Origin: JAIVJM01 sp963816985
Lineage (GTDB): Bacteria; Acidobacteriota; Blastocatellia; Pyrinomonadales; Pyrinomonadaceae
DNA length: 64,000 nucleotides
Assembly: GCA_963816985.1 (NCBI GenBank)
Contig: CAWFMF010000004.1
Span: 992,001-1,056,000, forward strand
Reading direction: 5' to 3'
The translations under genes and the position numbers were made by a program. Below, piece by piece: positions 51,429 to 60,360 of the stretch. The first letter of the stretch is position 1; every line of letters starts with the position of its first letter. The notes beneath the pieces are model-generated. The model ran no database searches, was not told the DNA's origin, and saw only the letters and a program-made list of their open reading frames with translations.

Positions 51429-52415
51429 ATGACCGTTCTCATCATCACCCGCAGCGACGATAACGAGAGCGTCTCTTTCGTCGAGAAAGCAATCGAGGAG
51501 CGGGGCGGCAGCTCGTTCCGCTTCGACACAGACCTCTTCCCGACCGATGTTCGTTTGGTCGCGCGTTCCGGCGCGGGCGGCGCGGAGCGCGTGACGCTCG
51601 CGTCTCAGGAAGGCGAGTTGAATCTGGAAGAAGTGACGGCCATCTGGCACCGTCGCGTGAGCGTGGCGGGGCGTTTGCCGCGCGAGATGGACGCGCAGCT
51701 CCGCTTCGCTTCGGTCGGCGAGTCGCGCGCCGCCGCGATGGGCCTTTTGGCGAGCCTCAAGGTCTTCCGCATGGACGAAGAGCAGCGCATCCGCCGCGCC
51801 GAGCACAAGCTCTTGCAGCTCCGCGTCGCGCGCGAAGTCGGGCTCGAAGCGCCGCGCACGCTCGTCACCAACGACCCCGCCGCCGTGCGCGACTTCGCCG
51901 AAACGTGCGCGGGCGGCATGGTCACGAAGATGCTCTCGTCCTTCGCCGTCTACGACGAGCGGGGCGGCGAGCACGTCGTCTTCACCAACCGCGTCCGCGC
52001 GGAAGACCTCGAAGACTTGGAAGGCCTGCGCCTCTGCCCGATGACTTTTCAGGAGAGCGTGCCGAAGAGATTGGAGCTGCGCGCGACCGTTGTCGGCGGG
52101 CGGGTCTTCACGGCCTCGATTGATTCGGGCGCGGCGGCGCGCGCGGCGGACGACTGGCGGCGCGAAGGCGCGGCGCTCGCCGACGAATGGCAGACTTACC
52201 AACTCCCTTCGGACATCGAAGCGCGACTCCTCCGCCTCGCCGACGAGTTCGGCCTCAACTACGGCGCCGCCGATTTCATCCTCACGCCCGACGACCGCCA
52301 CGTCTTCCTCGAAATCAACCCGGTGGGCGAGTTCTTCTGGCTCGAACATCAACCCGGCCTCCCCATCTCCGCCGCCATCGCCGACGTGCTCCTCGGCCTC
52401 GCTCCACGAAGATAA
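51429..52415 (+). CDS. mdnC: ATP-grasp ligase, MdnC/MvdD-like
   Basis: 328 residues. Typical of MdnC/MvdD: MTVLIITRSDDNESVSFVEK, then FRFDTDLFPTDVRL, AIWHRRVSVAGRLP, RAEHKLLQLRVAREVGLEAP, LVTNDPAAV, GGMVTKMLSSFAVYDERGGE, CPMTFQESVPKRLELRATVV, and VFLEINPVGEFFWLEHQPGL. This enzyme forms the two omega-esters of the microviridin core. It is normal length. The leader-binding region that recognises PFFARFL is expected in the N-terminal half. Last gene of the cluster. Confidence 0.92.
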   Translation: MTVLIITRSDDNESVSFVEKAIEERGGSSFRFDTDLFPTDVRLVARSGAGGAERVTLASQEGELNLEEVTAIWHRRVSVAGRLPREMDAQLRFASVGESRAAAMGLLASLKVFRMDEEQRIRRAEHKLLQLRVAREVGLEAPRTLVTNDPAAVRDFAETCAGGMVTKMLSSFAVYDERGGEHVVFTNRVRAEDLEDLEGLRLCPMTFQESVPKRLELRATVVGGRVFTASIDSGAAARAADDWRREGAALADEWQTYQLPSDIEARLLRLADEFGLNYGAADFILTPDDRHVFLEINPVGEFFWLEHQPGLPISAAIADVLLGLAPRR

Positions 52416-52466
52416 ACTTAGATGGCGTGCTGAAAACGCGGCGGCCCCTGCCCTGAAAGGGCAGCA

Positions 52467-52657
52467 GATAATAGCCGGGGGCAAGCAGACGAAAGTCTGC
52501 GCCGCCCTCGGTCAAGGTTGATAAAAGAATCCGACCCTGAAGGGGTCGCACCCCGACGTTGAGGTGCGACCCCTTCAGGGTCGGAACTTCTTTATTGTCC
52601 GTTCCGGGGGTGTCGCTCAGTCGCTCGCGCTCCTTCGCTCTGCCCCCGGCTATTATC
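52467..52657. repeat. Nested palindrome, family H
   Basis: An outer 17-bp inverted repeat (52467-52483 with 52641-52657, GATAATAGCCGGGGGCA) encloses a perfect 22-bp inner one (52531-52552 with 52563-52584). It covers the convergent ends of mdnC and the flippase-like gene and encodes part of the latter's C-terminal tail. Confidence 0.85.
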
Positions 52658-53740
52658 TTCACCCCCTTCGGGGATGTCCTTCCCCTCTTCGGCGGCGCTT
52701 TGGGCGCGGGCGGCCTCGGCGGCGACGGCGCGGAGAGAGAGGCCGCGACCGACGAGGAGCGCGACGCCGAGCGCCATCCAGAAGAGCATCCGCGCCTTGC
52801 GCACGACGGCGAGCGTGACGCCCGCCGTGAAGCCGAAGGCGAGGACGCGCGCCAGTTGCCCCGTGCCCAGCTCGTCCACGCCCGCGCGTAAGGGGACGAA
52901 CTTGAAGACCATCGTGATGACGCGGTTGACCGACTCGAAGAGGAAGGCGGCGAGCAGCGTCGGCGGCACGTCGCTGATGAGGTAAATCGTCAGATAGGCT
53001 TCCATCACTCCGAGGAGGTGGAAGCTCGCTTCGAGCAAAACGATTGGGAGGAAGCGCGAGCGGCTGCGCGCGTAGAAGCCGTAGACGCGCTCTTCGATAG
53101 CGACGAGCTTCTCGCCTTTCGACGCCAGCAGTCGCCGCCCGACGCCGCGCGCGGCCATCGCTTCGAGCGTCCCGCTCAGGAACCTCCACTGCCTCCGCAC
53201 CGCGATGACGGCGACGAAGACGAAGACGAAGACCCCGGCGAGCACGCCCTCGCTCGACCAGCGCAGCTCGCGCGGCAGAGGGAAGCTCAGGAGGAGCGCG
53301 CCCGCGCCGCAGAAGATGAAGAGCGCGACCGAGAGCATGTAGAAGATGTTCTCGACCGCGATGGCCGAGAAGGCATGGCCGAGCGGCACGCGGTCGCGGA
53401 CGAGCGCCGCCTTCGTCGGCTCGCTCACGACAATGCCGAGCGGCACGACGTTGCCCACCGTGTCGCCGATGAGGTACGCCTTAAACGCCTCCACGAAGCC
53501 GAGCCGGTGCGGCGCTTCGAAGCAGAGCGTCCACGCGAGGGCGCGCACCCCGAACCTCATGCCCGAAATCAGGAGGATGAGGAGGAAGCCCGCGCCTATC
53601 TTCGAGATGTTCTCCCAGATTTCCCAGGGCCCCGCGCGCCACACGAAGTAGGCGAAGAGCGCGAGGCCCACGGCGGCGAAGACCAGCCCGGCGGGCGCGA
53701 GCCTCCGCGATGCGCTCCTCTCTCTCACCTTCTGCTCCAC
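52592..53740 (-). CDS. Lysylphosphatidylglycerol-synthase-TM/UPF0104-like membrane protein
   Basis: 382 residues with about 8 membrane helices (LVFAAVGLALFAYFVW, IGAGFLLILLISGM, VENIFYMLSVALFIFCGAGA, GVLAGVFVFVFVAVIAV and others). The pattern GDTVGNVVPLGIVVSEPTKA fits the UPF0104/AglD/LPG-synthase-TM superfamily of lipid flippase-like proteins. The catalytic lysine-transfer domain of MprF is missing. The C-terminal tail (GKDIPEGGEDNSRGQSEGAR) is encoded by palindrome family H and is probably disordered. It is convergent with mdnC and not clearly part of the graspetide cluster. Confidence 0.75.
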   Translation of the reverse strand: MEQKVRERSASRRLAPAGLVFAAVGLALFAYFVWRAGPWEIWENISKIGAGFLLILLISGMRFGVRALAWTLCFEAPHRLGFVEAFKAYLIGDTVGNVVPLGIVVSEPTKAALVRDRVPLGHAFSAIAVENIFYMLSVALFIFCGAGALLLSFPLPRELRWSSEGVLAGVFVFVFVAVIAVRRQWRFLSGTLEAMAARGVGRRLLASKGEKLVAIEERVYGFYARSRSRFLPIVLLEASFHLLGVMEAYLTIYLISDVPPTLLAAFLFESVNRVITMVFKFVPLRAGVDELGTGQLARVLAFGFTAGVTLAVVRKARMLFWMALGVALLVGRGLSLRAVAAEAARAQSAAEEGKDIPEGGEDNSRGQSEGARATERHPRNGQ

Positions 53741-54208
53741 GCGTCTTAAAAAAACCCTTTCGGCGACTCGGATAAAGAAACCCGGCCCACGGCGCTATTT
53801 GACATGCGGGCCGGAAGCAAGATACGCCAACGACGCCTTCATCCTCAAACTTCAGCCGCGCCGGGGGCGGTCTTGAGAGGAAAGTCCCCACCTGTCCGGG
53901 ATTCGCCCCGCACCGGGCAGACATTTCTTCGACATCAGAAAAACCTTTTCCGTCCCCCGTGCGTCTTAAAAATGCTAGTCTGTAAGCGAGACCTCTCGCC
54001 GGCGGGCGTCGCCTTGAGAGGGTTTCGGAACGATTTAAGGGCTTGAGTTGAAAATACCCGTCTCATCGAACCCCCCTTTGAGCCGCGGCGCGTGGTTTTG
54101 TTCGCCTCACTGTCACTTCGGAGCATCGTCCCGCTAGCGCGCATCGCTTTACAGGCTACTGCTTTAACATCATAGGCGACACGATTCGTCGCCGGGAGAA
54201 TCTCAGTT
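53741..54208. other. Intergenic region upstream of the large repeat protein
   Basis: 468 bases between divergent genes. The stretch at 53960-53985 contains CTTAAAAATGCTAGTCTGTA-like AT-rich sequence that could be a promoter for the gene at 54209. The string GAGGAAAGTCC at 53876-53886 recalls RNase P but has no matching partner. No other feature seen. Confidence 0.4.
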
Positions 54209-56719
54209 TTGCGCGGTAAAAGTTTAACCCGACACTTCCTCGCGGCTCTCTTCGTGCTCTTCGCGTGGAGCGTCTTCGCGCCCGCCGGGGCGTCGGCGCA
54301 AGGCGGGGGTGTCACTTTCGACCTCATGGACTTCGGCGCGGTCGGCGACGGCGAGGCCGACGACGGCCCGGCCCTGCAAAGGGCGCTCGACGCCGCAGCC
54401 GAGGCCGGTGGCGGGACGATTAACGTGCCCGCCGGTCGCTTCGCCATCCTCACGCCGGTCTCGAAGGACTTCGGCGGCGCGGGCTCGCTCGTCATTCAGG
54501 GCGTCGAGTCCACGACCCCGGTTCAGCCGCCGACGGCCCTCGGCGACGATTTGAGCAAGCCGCTCAACCTCGTCTCCGAGTTCTACCCGAAGACGGGCGA
54601 AACACAAATCGCCGTCCACCTCTCCGGCCTCGAAAGCTTTCTCGTCAAGGACATCGCCTTCGTCGGCACGCCCGACGTGCAGAACGACGCCTACATCACG
54701 CTCAGCCTCTACGACATCAACGAGGCGACCGTCCGCCACTGCGAGTTCTACGGCCTCATCAGCCAAATACAGGGCGGCTCCATCGTCCGCGCGGTGCGCA
54801 GCCACTTCAAAATCGAGCAGACCAAATTCCTCGGCAGCACGGGCAACAGCGGCGTCATGGTTCCGACGGTCGAGTGTCTCGAATGGAAGAGCGTCACGGT
54901 CGAGAACTCCATCTTCATTGACTACGGCCAGCGGCCCGAACTCTTCAGCAAGACGGGCAGCGCGGCGGCCTACTCGTGGATCATCATCGGCAACGCCGCG
55001 CCCGTCACCGCCGACTCGCCGCGCCGCGAGGTCGTGCTCCGCGAAGTCTTCCTCGACGAAGGCGCGCTCAACGGCCTCTCGGCCTTCCCCTCGCTCTACC
55101 AGCCGGAGAGCGCGCCGGTTGACCTCCTCTACGTCACCGGCCTCTACCAGAACGTCGCCAACCTCGGCACGTCGGGCAACTACCTCACAGACCTGCGCGG
55201 GCTGCTCGTCGAGAAGTCGCACTACGGCTGGAGCCTGCGCGCCGACGTGGCGATCAATATGCTCAACATTGACCACGCCATCCTCGACGAGATCGAGTGT
55301 CTGGAGGACGCCAACCGCCTCCGGGCCGACGCCGCGACCGAACGCCTGACCGTCATCAACTCCATCTACGGCAACCTCGACTCGCAGGCGCAGGTGACCG
55401 ACGTGCGCAACACGTTGACGCCGGAGGAAGACCCCGTCCAGTACGTGCGCGAGCAGTTCATCACCATCGCCCACCGCGCGCCCGACGGCGCGGCGCACTA
55501 CTACTGGTCGGACGCCCTCATCCGCTGCGGCGCGGACGCCTCCTGCCTCAACGCGCGGCGCGAGGCGCTCGACACCTATCTCAACAACGCGCCGACGCCG
55601 ACCTTCGTCCTCGAAGGTCAAATCACGGACGAGAACGGCGACGCGCTACCCGGCGTCGCGGTCGCGCTCACGGGCTCGCAGACGGTCTCGACCGAGACCG
55701 ACGCCGAGGGCCGCTACCGCTTCTCCCGCCTCCCGACGAGCGGCGTCTACACCGTCACGCCCGCGCTCCGGCACTACACGTTCGGCCCGGCGGCCCGCAC
55801 CTTCACGACGCCCGCCGCCGACATCGCCGCCGACTTCACCGCGCTCTTCAACCGCCACGACATTGCGGGCCGCGTCGCCGACTCCACAGGGGCCGCGCTC
55901 CCCGGCGTCGCCGTCCAACTCTCCGGCTCGCAAACTACTTCGACGACGACCGACGCGAACGGCATCTACACCTTCGCAGACCTCCCGGCGGGCGGCGCGT
56001 ACATCGTCACGCCCTCGTTGATGAGCTACACGTTCGCGCCCGTCTCGCGGACGGCCACCGACCTCGACTCAGACCGCGCGTTCGACTTCACAGGCACGCT
56101 CGTCACTTACTCGATAGGCGGGCGCGTGACGGGCACGGGCGGCGCGGGCGTGGCGGGCGCGCTCCTGACGCTCTCCGGCCACCGGACGGGGACGACGACG
56201 ACCGACTCGAACGGCAACTACAACTTCAACGCCCTGCCGAAGCAAGGCAACTACACCGTCACCGTCTCGCGCGCCAACTACACCTTCGCGCAGGCCGCCA
56301 AGACCTTCAACAATCTCAACGCGAACCAGACCGCCGACTTCAGCGGCACGCTCGCCAACTACACCCTCGCCGGTCGCGTCACGTTGGGCGGCTCCGCGCT
56401 CTCCGGCGTCGTCGTCACGCTCTCCGGCTCGCAGTCCGCGCAGAAGACGACCGACCAGAACGGCGACTACTCTTTCACCCTCCCCGCCGAAGGCAACTAC
56501 ACACTCACGCCATCGAAGACGCACTACACCTTCGCCCCGCCGCAGTTGAGCTTCAACAAGCTGGCCGCCAATCAGACGGCGTTGAACTTCGCCGCCACGC
56601 TCAACCGCCACCGCCTGAGCGGTCGCATTGCTGATGTCAATAACTCCGGCATCCCCGGCGTCACCGTCGCGCTCTCCGGCGCGCAGACGGCTTCGACGAC
56701 CACCGACTCAGAGCGGTAA
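54209..56719 (+). CDS. Secreted beta-helix protein with carboxypeptidase-regulatory-like repeats, first part before a frameshift
   Basis: A TTG start with GGGAGA about 11 bases upstream. Signal peptide (HFLAALFVLFAWSVFAPAGA), then a pectate-lyase-3-like right-handed beta-helix (FDLMDFGAVGDGEADDGPAL, GGGTINVPAGRFAIL, about residues 35-400), a partial DUF4214-like stretch (YYWSDALIRCGADASCLNAR), then four complete SpaA/CarboxypepD_reg-like repeats of about 80 residues (opening AGRV, SGRI or similar) and the start of a fifth. It ends TTTDSER-stop at 56719 because of one extra T near 56708; compare TTTDQSGNFSF in repeat eight. A very large extracellular or outer-membrane-linked protein, possibly sugar-binding or adhesive. 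Confidence 0.75.
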   Translation: MRGKSLTRHFLAALFVLFAWSVFAPAGASAQGGGVTFDLMDFGAVGDGEADDGPALQRALDAAAEAGGGTINVPAGRFAILTPVSKDFGGAGSLVIQGVESTTPVQPPTALGDDLSKPLNLVSEFYPKTGETQIAVHLSGLESFLVKDIAFVGTPDVQNDAYITLSLYDINEATVRHCEFYGLISQIQGGSIVRAVRSHFKIEQTKFLGSTGNSGVMVPTVECLEWKSVTVENSIFIDYGQRPELFSKTGSAAAYSWIIIGNAAPVTADSPRREVVLREVFLDEGALNGLSAFPSLYQPESAPVDLLYVTGLYQNVANLGTSGNYLTDLRGLLVEKSHYGWSLRADVAINMLNIDHAILDEIECLEDANRLRADAATERLTVINSIYGNLDSQAQVTDVRNTLTPEEDPVQYVREQFITIAHRAPDGAAHYYWSDALIRCGADASCLNARREALDTYLNNAPTPTFVLEGQITDENGDALPGVAVALTGSQTVSTETDAEGRYRFSRLPTSGVYTVTPALRHYTFGPAARTFTTPAADIAADFTALFNRHDIAGRVADSTGAALPGVAVQLSGSQTTSTTTDANGIYTFADLPAGGAYIVTPSLMSYTFAPVSRTATDLDSDRAFDFTGTLVTYSIGGRVTGTGGAGVAGALLTLSGHRTGTTTTDSNGNYNFNALPKQGNYTVTVSRANYTFAQAAKTFNNLNANQTADFSGTLANYTLAGRVTLGGSALSGVVVTLSGSQSAQKTTDQNGDYSFTLPAEGNYTLTPSKTHYTFAPPQLSFNKLAANQTALNFAATLNRHRLSGRIADVNNSGIPGVTVALSGAQTASTTTDSER

Positions 56720-58982
56720 CTTCTCCTTCCCAAACCTCCCGGCGGGCGCGAGCTATACCCTGACGCCCTCTCTGCGCCATTACTCTTTCAGCCCGGCGTC
56801 CAGAACGTTCAACAACCTCGGCTCCGACCAGCAGGTCTCCTTCGGCATCACGCTCAGTTCGCACAAGATTAGCGGTCGCGTGACGGCCACGAACGGCACG
56901 CCGCTCGCGGGCGCGTCGCTCTCGCTCTCCGGCACGCACACGCTCTCGACGACGAGTGACCAGAACGGCAACTACTCCTTCAACGGGCTCCCGGCGGGCG
57001 GCAATTACGCCGTCTCGGTGGCGAAGGACAAGTACGCCTTCGCGCCTGCGACGCGCAACTTCAGCGACCTCGACGCAGACCGGACGGCGGACTTCAGCGG
57101 CACGCTCGCCAACCACTCCCTCGCCGGGCGCGTCACGTCGGGCGGCGCGGGCCTGGCGGGCGTCGTCGTCACGCTCTCCGGCTCGGCGAGCCGCACGACG
57201 ACCACCGACACGAACGGCAACTACTCGTTCGCCGTCGAGGCCGCGGGCAACTACACTCTGACGCCCTCGAAGACGCATTACACCTTCACGCCGCCGCAGC
57301 GGAGCTTCAACGACCTCGGCGCAAACCAGACCGCCGACTTCGTGGCGAACCTCAACCGCCACACGCTGAGCGGTCGCGTCGTCAACACCAACAACGGCGC
57401 GATGTCCGGCGTCCTCGTGACGCTCTCCGGCGCTCAGAGCGCGACGACGACGACCGACCAGAGCGGTAACTTCTCCTTCCCCAACCTCCCGGCGGGCGCG
57501 AGCTACACCGTCACGCCCTCTCTGCGCAACCACACCTTCACGCCCGCCGCACGCGTGTACAACGACCTCGGCTCCGACCAGCGCGGCGACTTCTCCGGCG
57601 GCCTCAGCTTCTACCAGCTAGGCGGGCGCGTGAACGAGAACGGCGCGGCCCTCGCGGGCGTGACGATGACCGTCACCGTCAACGGCGCGCCGGTCGCGCA
57701 GACGGGAACCGACCAGAACGGCAACTACTCCTTCAACGTCATCGCCGAGAACAACTACACCGTCACGCCCTCGAAGCAGAACTACACCTTCAGCCCGGCG
57801 GGCGCGACCTTCAACAACCTGAGCGGCAATCAGGTGGCCGACTTCGCCGCGACCTTCCGCACCGAGGTGGGTTTATCCAGAAGTCAGTCCGGCATGTGGG
57901 AGGGCGGCGACCCCTTCGAGGTCACCGTCTTCCGCACCGGCGACAAGTCGAAGGAGTTGACCGTCACCTACGCGGCCAACGACGGGACGGCAAAGCAGGG
58001 CTCGGACTTGAGCACCGTCGTCGGCCAAGTCACCTTCGCCCCCGGCGAGGCGGAAAAGACCTTCCACGTCTTCATCACTGACGACTCCTACGTGGAGAAC
58101 GCCGAGACGTTCACCATCCGGCTGGTGGACACGGGCGACGCCTTCCCCGGCCCCAACGCGACGCTCGCGCAGGCGATTAACGACAACGACACGACGCCGC
58201 TGGCCTCCAACGCCGTGGACGACGCACGCTTCTTCGTCCGCCAGCACTACCGAGACTTCCTCTCGCGCGAGCCAGACGCCGCCGGACTCGACTTCTGGAC
58301 GCGGGAGATTACCGCCTGCGGCGCGGACGCGGCGTGCGTCGCCACGAAGCGCGAGAACGTCTCGGCGGCCTTCTTCCTCTCGATTGAGTTTCAGGAGACG
58401 GGCTATCTCGTCCACCGCCTCTACAAGTCGGCCTACGGGCGTGCGCCGCGCCGCGTGGAGGAGTTCCTCCTCGACGCCGGACTCATCGGCGCTGGCCTCG
58501 CGGTCGGCGCGCCGGGCTGGCAGGACAAGCTCGAAGCGAACAAGCAGGCCTTCGTCGCCAAGTTCCTCGCGCGCCCCGCGTTCGTCCAACGCTACCCGCT
58601 CGCGCTCACGCCCGCGCAGTTCGTCTCGCAGCTCAACTCGAACACCGGCGCGTCTTTGACGGCGGGAGAGGAGGCGGCGCTCGTCTCCTCCTCGTTCGGC
58701 AACGCGGCTGACAGCTCCGACCCGGCCTCGCGCCTCAAGGCGCTCCGCCAGTTGGCCGAGAACCAGACCTTCTCGCGCCGCGAGCAGAACCGCGCCTTCG
58801 TCCTCATGCAATACTTCGGCTACCTCCAGCGCAACCCCGACGACGCGCCCGACGACTCGCGCCTCATCGGCTACAACTTCTGGCTCAAGAAGCTCGACGA
58901 CAACAACGGCAACTACTCGCAGGCGCAGATGGTGCAGGCCTTCATCACCTCCATCGAGTACCGCCTCCGCTTCGGCCAATAA
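56709..58982 (+). CDS. Secreted repeat protein, second part: repeats, Calx-beta and DUF4214
   Basis: Continuation of the previous gene in another frame: repeats five (rest) to nine, each about 80 residues (GNFSFPNLPAGASYTLTPSL is a typical start of the second half). Then a Calx-beta domain (VGLSRSQSGMWEGGDPFEVT, then TVTYAANDGTAKQGSDLSTV and ENAETFTIRLVDTG) and a C-terminal DUF4214 domain (FLSREPDAAGLDFWTREITA, then CGADAACVATKREN, YKSAYGRAPR). DUF4214 is common in proteobacterial and acidobacterial secreted proteins and may bind carbohydrate or a secretion partner. Joined to the first part it gives about 1590 residues. Palindrome family B starts right after the stop. Confidence 0.75.
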   Translation, partial: QSGNFSFPNLPAGASYTLTPSLRHYSFSPASRTFNNLGSDQQVSFGITLSSHKISGRVTATNGTPLAGASLSLSGTHTLSTTSDQNGNYSFNGLPAGGNYAVSVAKDKYAFAPATRNFSDLDADRTADFSGTLANHSLAGRVTSGGAGLAGVVVTLSGSASRTTTTDTNGNYSFAVEAAGNYTLTPSKTHYTFTPPQRSFNDLGANQTADFVANLNRHTLSGRVVNTNNGAMSGVLVTLSGAQSATTTTDQSGNFSFPNLPAGASYTVTPSLRNHTFTPAARVYNDLGSDQRGDFSGGLSFYQLGGRVNENGAALAGVTMTVTVNGAPVAQTGTDQNGNYSFNVIAENNYTVTPSKQNYTFSPAGATFNNLSGNQVADFAATFRTEVGLSRSQSGMWEGGDPFEVTVFRTGDKSKELTVTYAANDGTAKQGSDLSTVVGQVTFAPGEAEKTFHVFITDDSYVENAETFTIRLVDTGDAFPGPNATLAQAINDNDTTPLASNAVDDARFFVRQHYRDFLSREPDAAGLDFWTREITACGADAACVATKRENVSAAFFLSIEFQETGYLVHRLYKSAYGRAPRRVEEFLLDAGLIGAGLAVGAPGWQDKLEANKQAFVAKFLARPAFVQRYPLALTPAQFVSQLNSNTGASLTAGEEAALVSSSFGNAADSSDPASRLKALRQLAENQTFSRREQNRAFVLMQYFGYLQRNPDDAPDDSRLIGYNFWLKKLDDNNGNYSQAQMVQAFITSIEYRLRFGQ

Positions 58983-59070
58983 AAGGCCGTAAACCGTGAC
59001 GGGTAAACCGTGACAAGAAGGAAACAGCCTTCCTCTTGTCACGGTTCACCCGTCACGGTTGACGGCCTTT
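58983..59070. repeat. Heptamer palindrome, family B copy 4
   Basis: Units GCCGTAA, ACCGTGA, CGGGTAA, ACCGTGAC and their inverse, starting at the stop of the repeat-protein gene. Confidence 0.85.
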
Positions 59071-59158
59071 CCCCCTTCTGCGGAGTTGACCAAAAGCGCC
59101 CGTGTGAGCGATGCTACGGGGCTATAAACTTTAATCCGCATCCATGTGAGAAAAGGCC

Positions 59159-60352
59159 ATGAGTAAAGCAGCGACAGAGACTTTTTCGGGCGGCCCGCTG
59201 ACCGTCTACTCCGAGGACGAGGAGATGTTCCGCGCCTCCGTGCGCGAGTTCGCCGAGGGCGAAATCCTCCAGCGCCGCGAGGCGATGGACGAGCACGCCA
59301 AGATGGACCCCGTCATCATCAAGCACCTCTTCGACCTCGGCCTGATGGGCATCGAGACGCCCGAAGAGTACGGCGGCGCGGGCGCGTCATTCTTCACCGC
59401 CATCATCGGCGTCGAGGAGCTTTCGCGCGTTGACCCCTCGGTCGGCGTGCTGATGGACGTGCAGAACACGCTCGTCAACAACGCGCTCATCCGCTGGGGC
59501 TCGCCCGAACAGAAGAAGAAGTACCTGCCGCGCCTCGCCGCCGATACGGTCGGCGCTTACGCACTCTCCGAGGCGGGCTCCGGCTCCGACGCCTTCGCGA
59601 TGGGGACGCGCGCGGTGGATAAAGGCGACCACTTCGAGCTGTCGGGCCAGAAGCTCTGGATCACGAACGGCATCGAGGCCGAAATCTTCGTCGTCTTCGC
59701 CAACGCCAAGCCCGAAGACGGCTACCGGGGCATCACGGCCTTCGTCGTCGAGAAGAATTTTGAGGGCTTCGCCGTCGGCAAGAAGGAGAACAAGCTCGGC
59801 ATCCGCGCCTCCTCCACGACCGAGATTATCTTCGACGGCTGCAAGGTTCCCAAAGAGAACGTCCTCGGCGAATTGGGCAAGGGCTACAAGGTCTCGATTG
59901 AGACTCTCAACGAGGGGCGCATCGGCATCGGCGCGCAGATGATCGGCCTCGCGCGCGGCGCGTTCGAGGCGGCGCTTCGCTACACCGGCGAGCGCACGCA
60001 GTTCGGCAAGCCCATCAACCAGTTTCAGGGCGTGCAGTTCCAGTTGGCCGAGCTCGCCACTGAGATCGAGGCCGCCCGCCTCATGGTCTACAACGCCGCG
60101 CGTCTGAAGGACGCGGGCCTCCCCTTCGTCAAGGAGGCGGCGATGGCCAAGCTCTACTCGTCGCGCGCCGCCGAGCACGTCTCCTCCAAGGCCATCGAAC
60201 TCTACGGCGGCTACGGCTTCGTCAAGGACTACCCCGTCGAGAAATTCTGGCGCGACTCCAAGATCGGCGCCATCTACGAGGGCACGTCCAACATGCAGCT
60301 CCAGACCATCGCCAAGCTGCTCATAGACAACCGGCAGCCGAAGGCGCAATAA
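59159..60352 (+). CDS. Acyl-CoA dehydrogenase (short/branched-chain type)
   Basis: 397 residues. Family signatures: LPRLAADTVGAYALSEAGSG (FAD/substrate region), LWITNGIEAEIFVVFA, EGRIGIGAQMIGLARGAFEA, TQFGKPINQFQGVQFQLAEL, and the catalytic Glu in IYEGTSNMQLQTIAKLL. It oxidises acyl-CoA to trans-2-enoyl-CoA, passing electrons to ETF. The Glu position in YEGTSNMQ matches short-chain and branched-chain acyl-CoA dehydrogenases. It is followed by a TPR protein and E1 of a 2-oxoacid dehydrogenase, pointing to branched-chain amino-acid breakdown. Confidence 0.92.
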   Translation: MSKAATETFSGGPLTVYSEDEEMFRASVREFAEGEILQRREAMDEHAKMDPVIIKHLFDLGLMGIETPEEYGGAGASFFTAIIGVEELSRVDPSVGVLMDVQNTLVNNALIRWGSPEQKKKYLPRLAADTVGAYALSEAGSGSDAFAMGTRAVDKGDHFELSGQKLWITNGIEAEIFVVFANAKPEDGYRGITAFVVEKNFEGFAVGKKENKLGIRASSTTEIIFDGCKVPKENVLGELGKGYKVSIETLNEGRIGIGAQMIGLARGAFEAALRYTGERTQFGKPINQFQGVQFQLAELATEIEAARLMVYNAARLKDAGLPFVKEAAMAKLYSSRAAEHVSSKAIELYGGYGFVKDYPVEKFWRDSKIGAIYEGTSNMQLQTIAKLLIDNRQPKAQ

Positions 60353-60360
60353 CTGAAATC

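Noticed and set aside
52592..53740. UPF0104-like membrane protein as the graspetide exporter
   Set aside because: It is on the opposite strand, convergent, and the family flips lipids rather than exporting peptides; kept separate from the cluster.
53876..53886. GAGGAAAGTCC string resembling the start of bacterial RNase P RNA
   Set aside because: No matching P4 partner (an ACAGAA-type segment) or other conserved parts follow within the next 400 bases.
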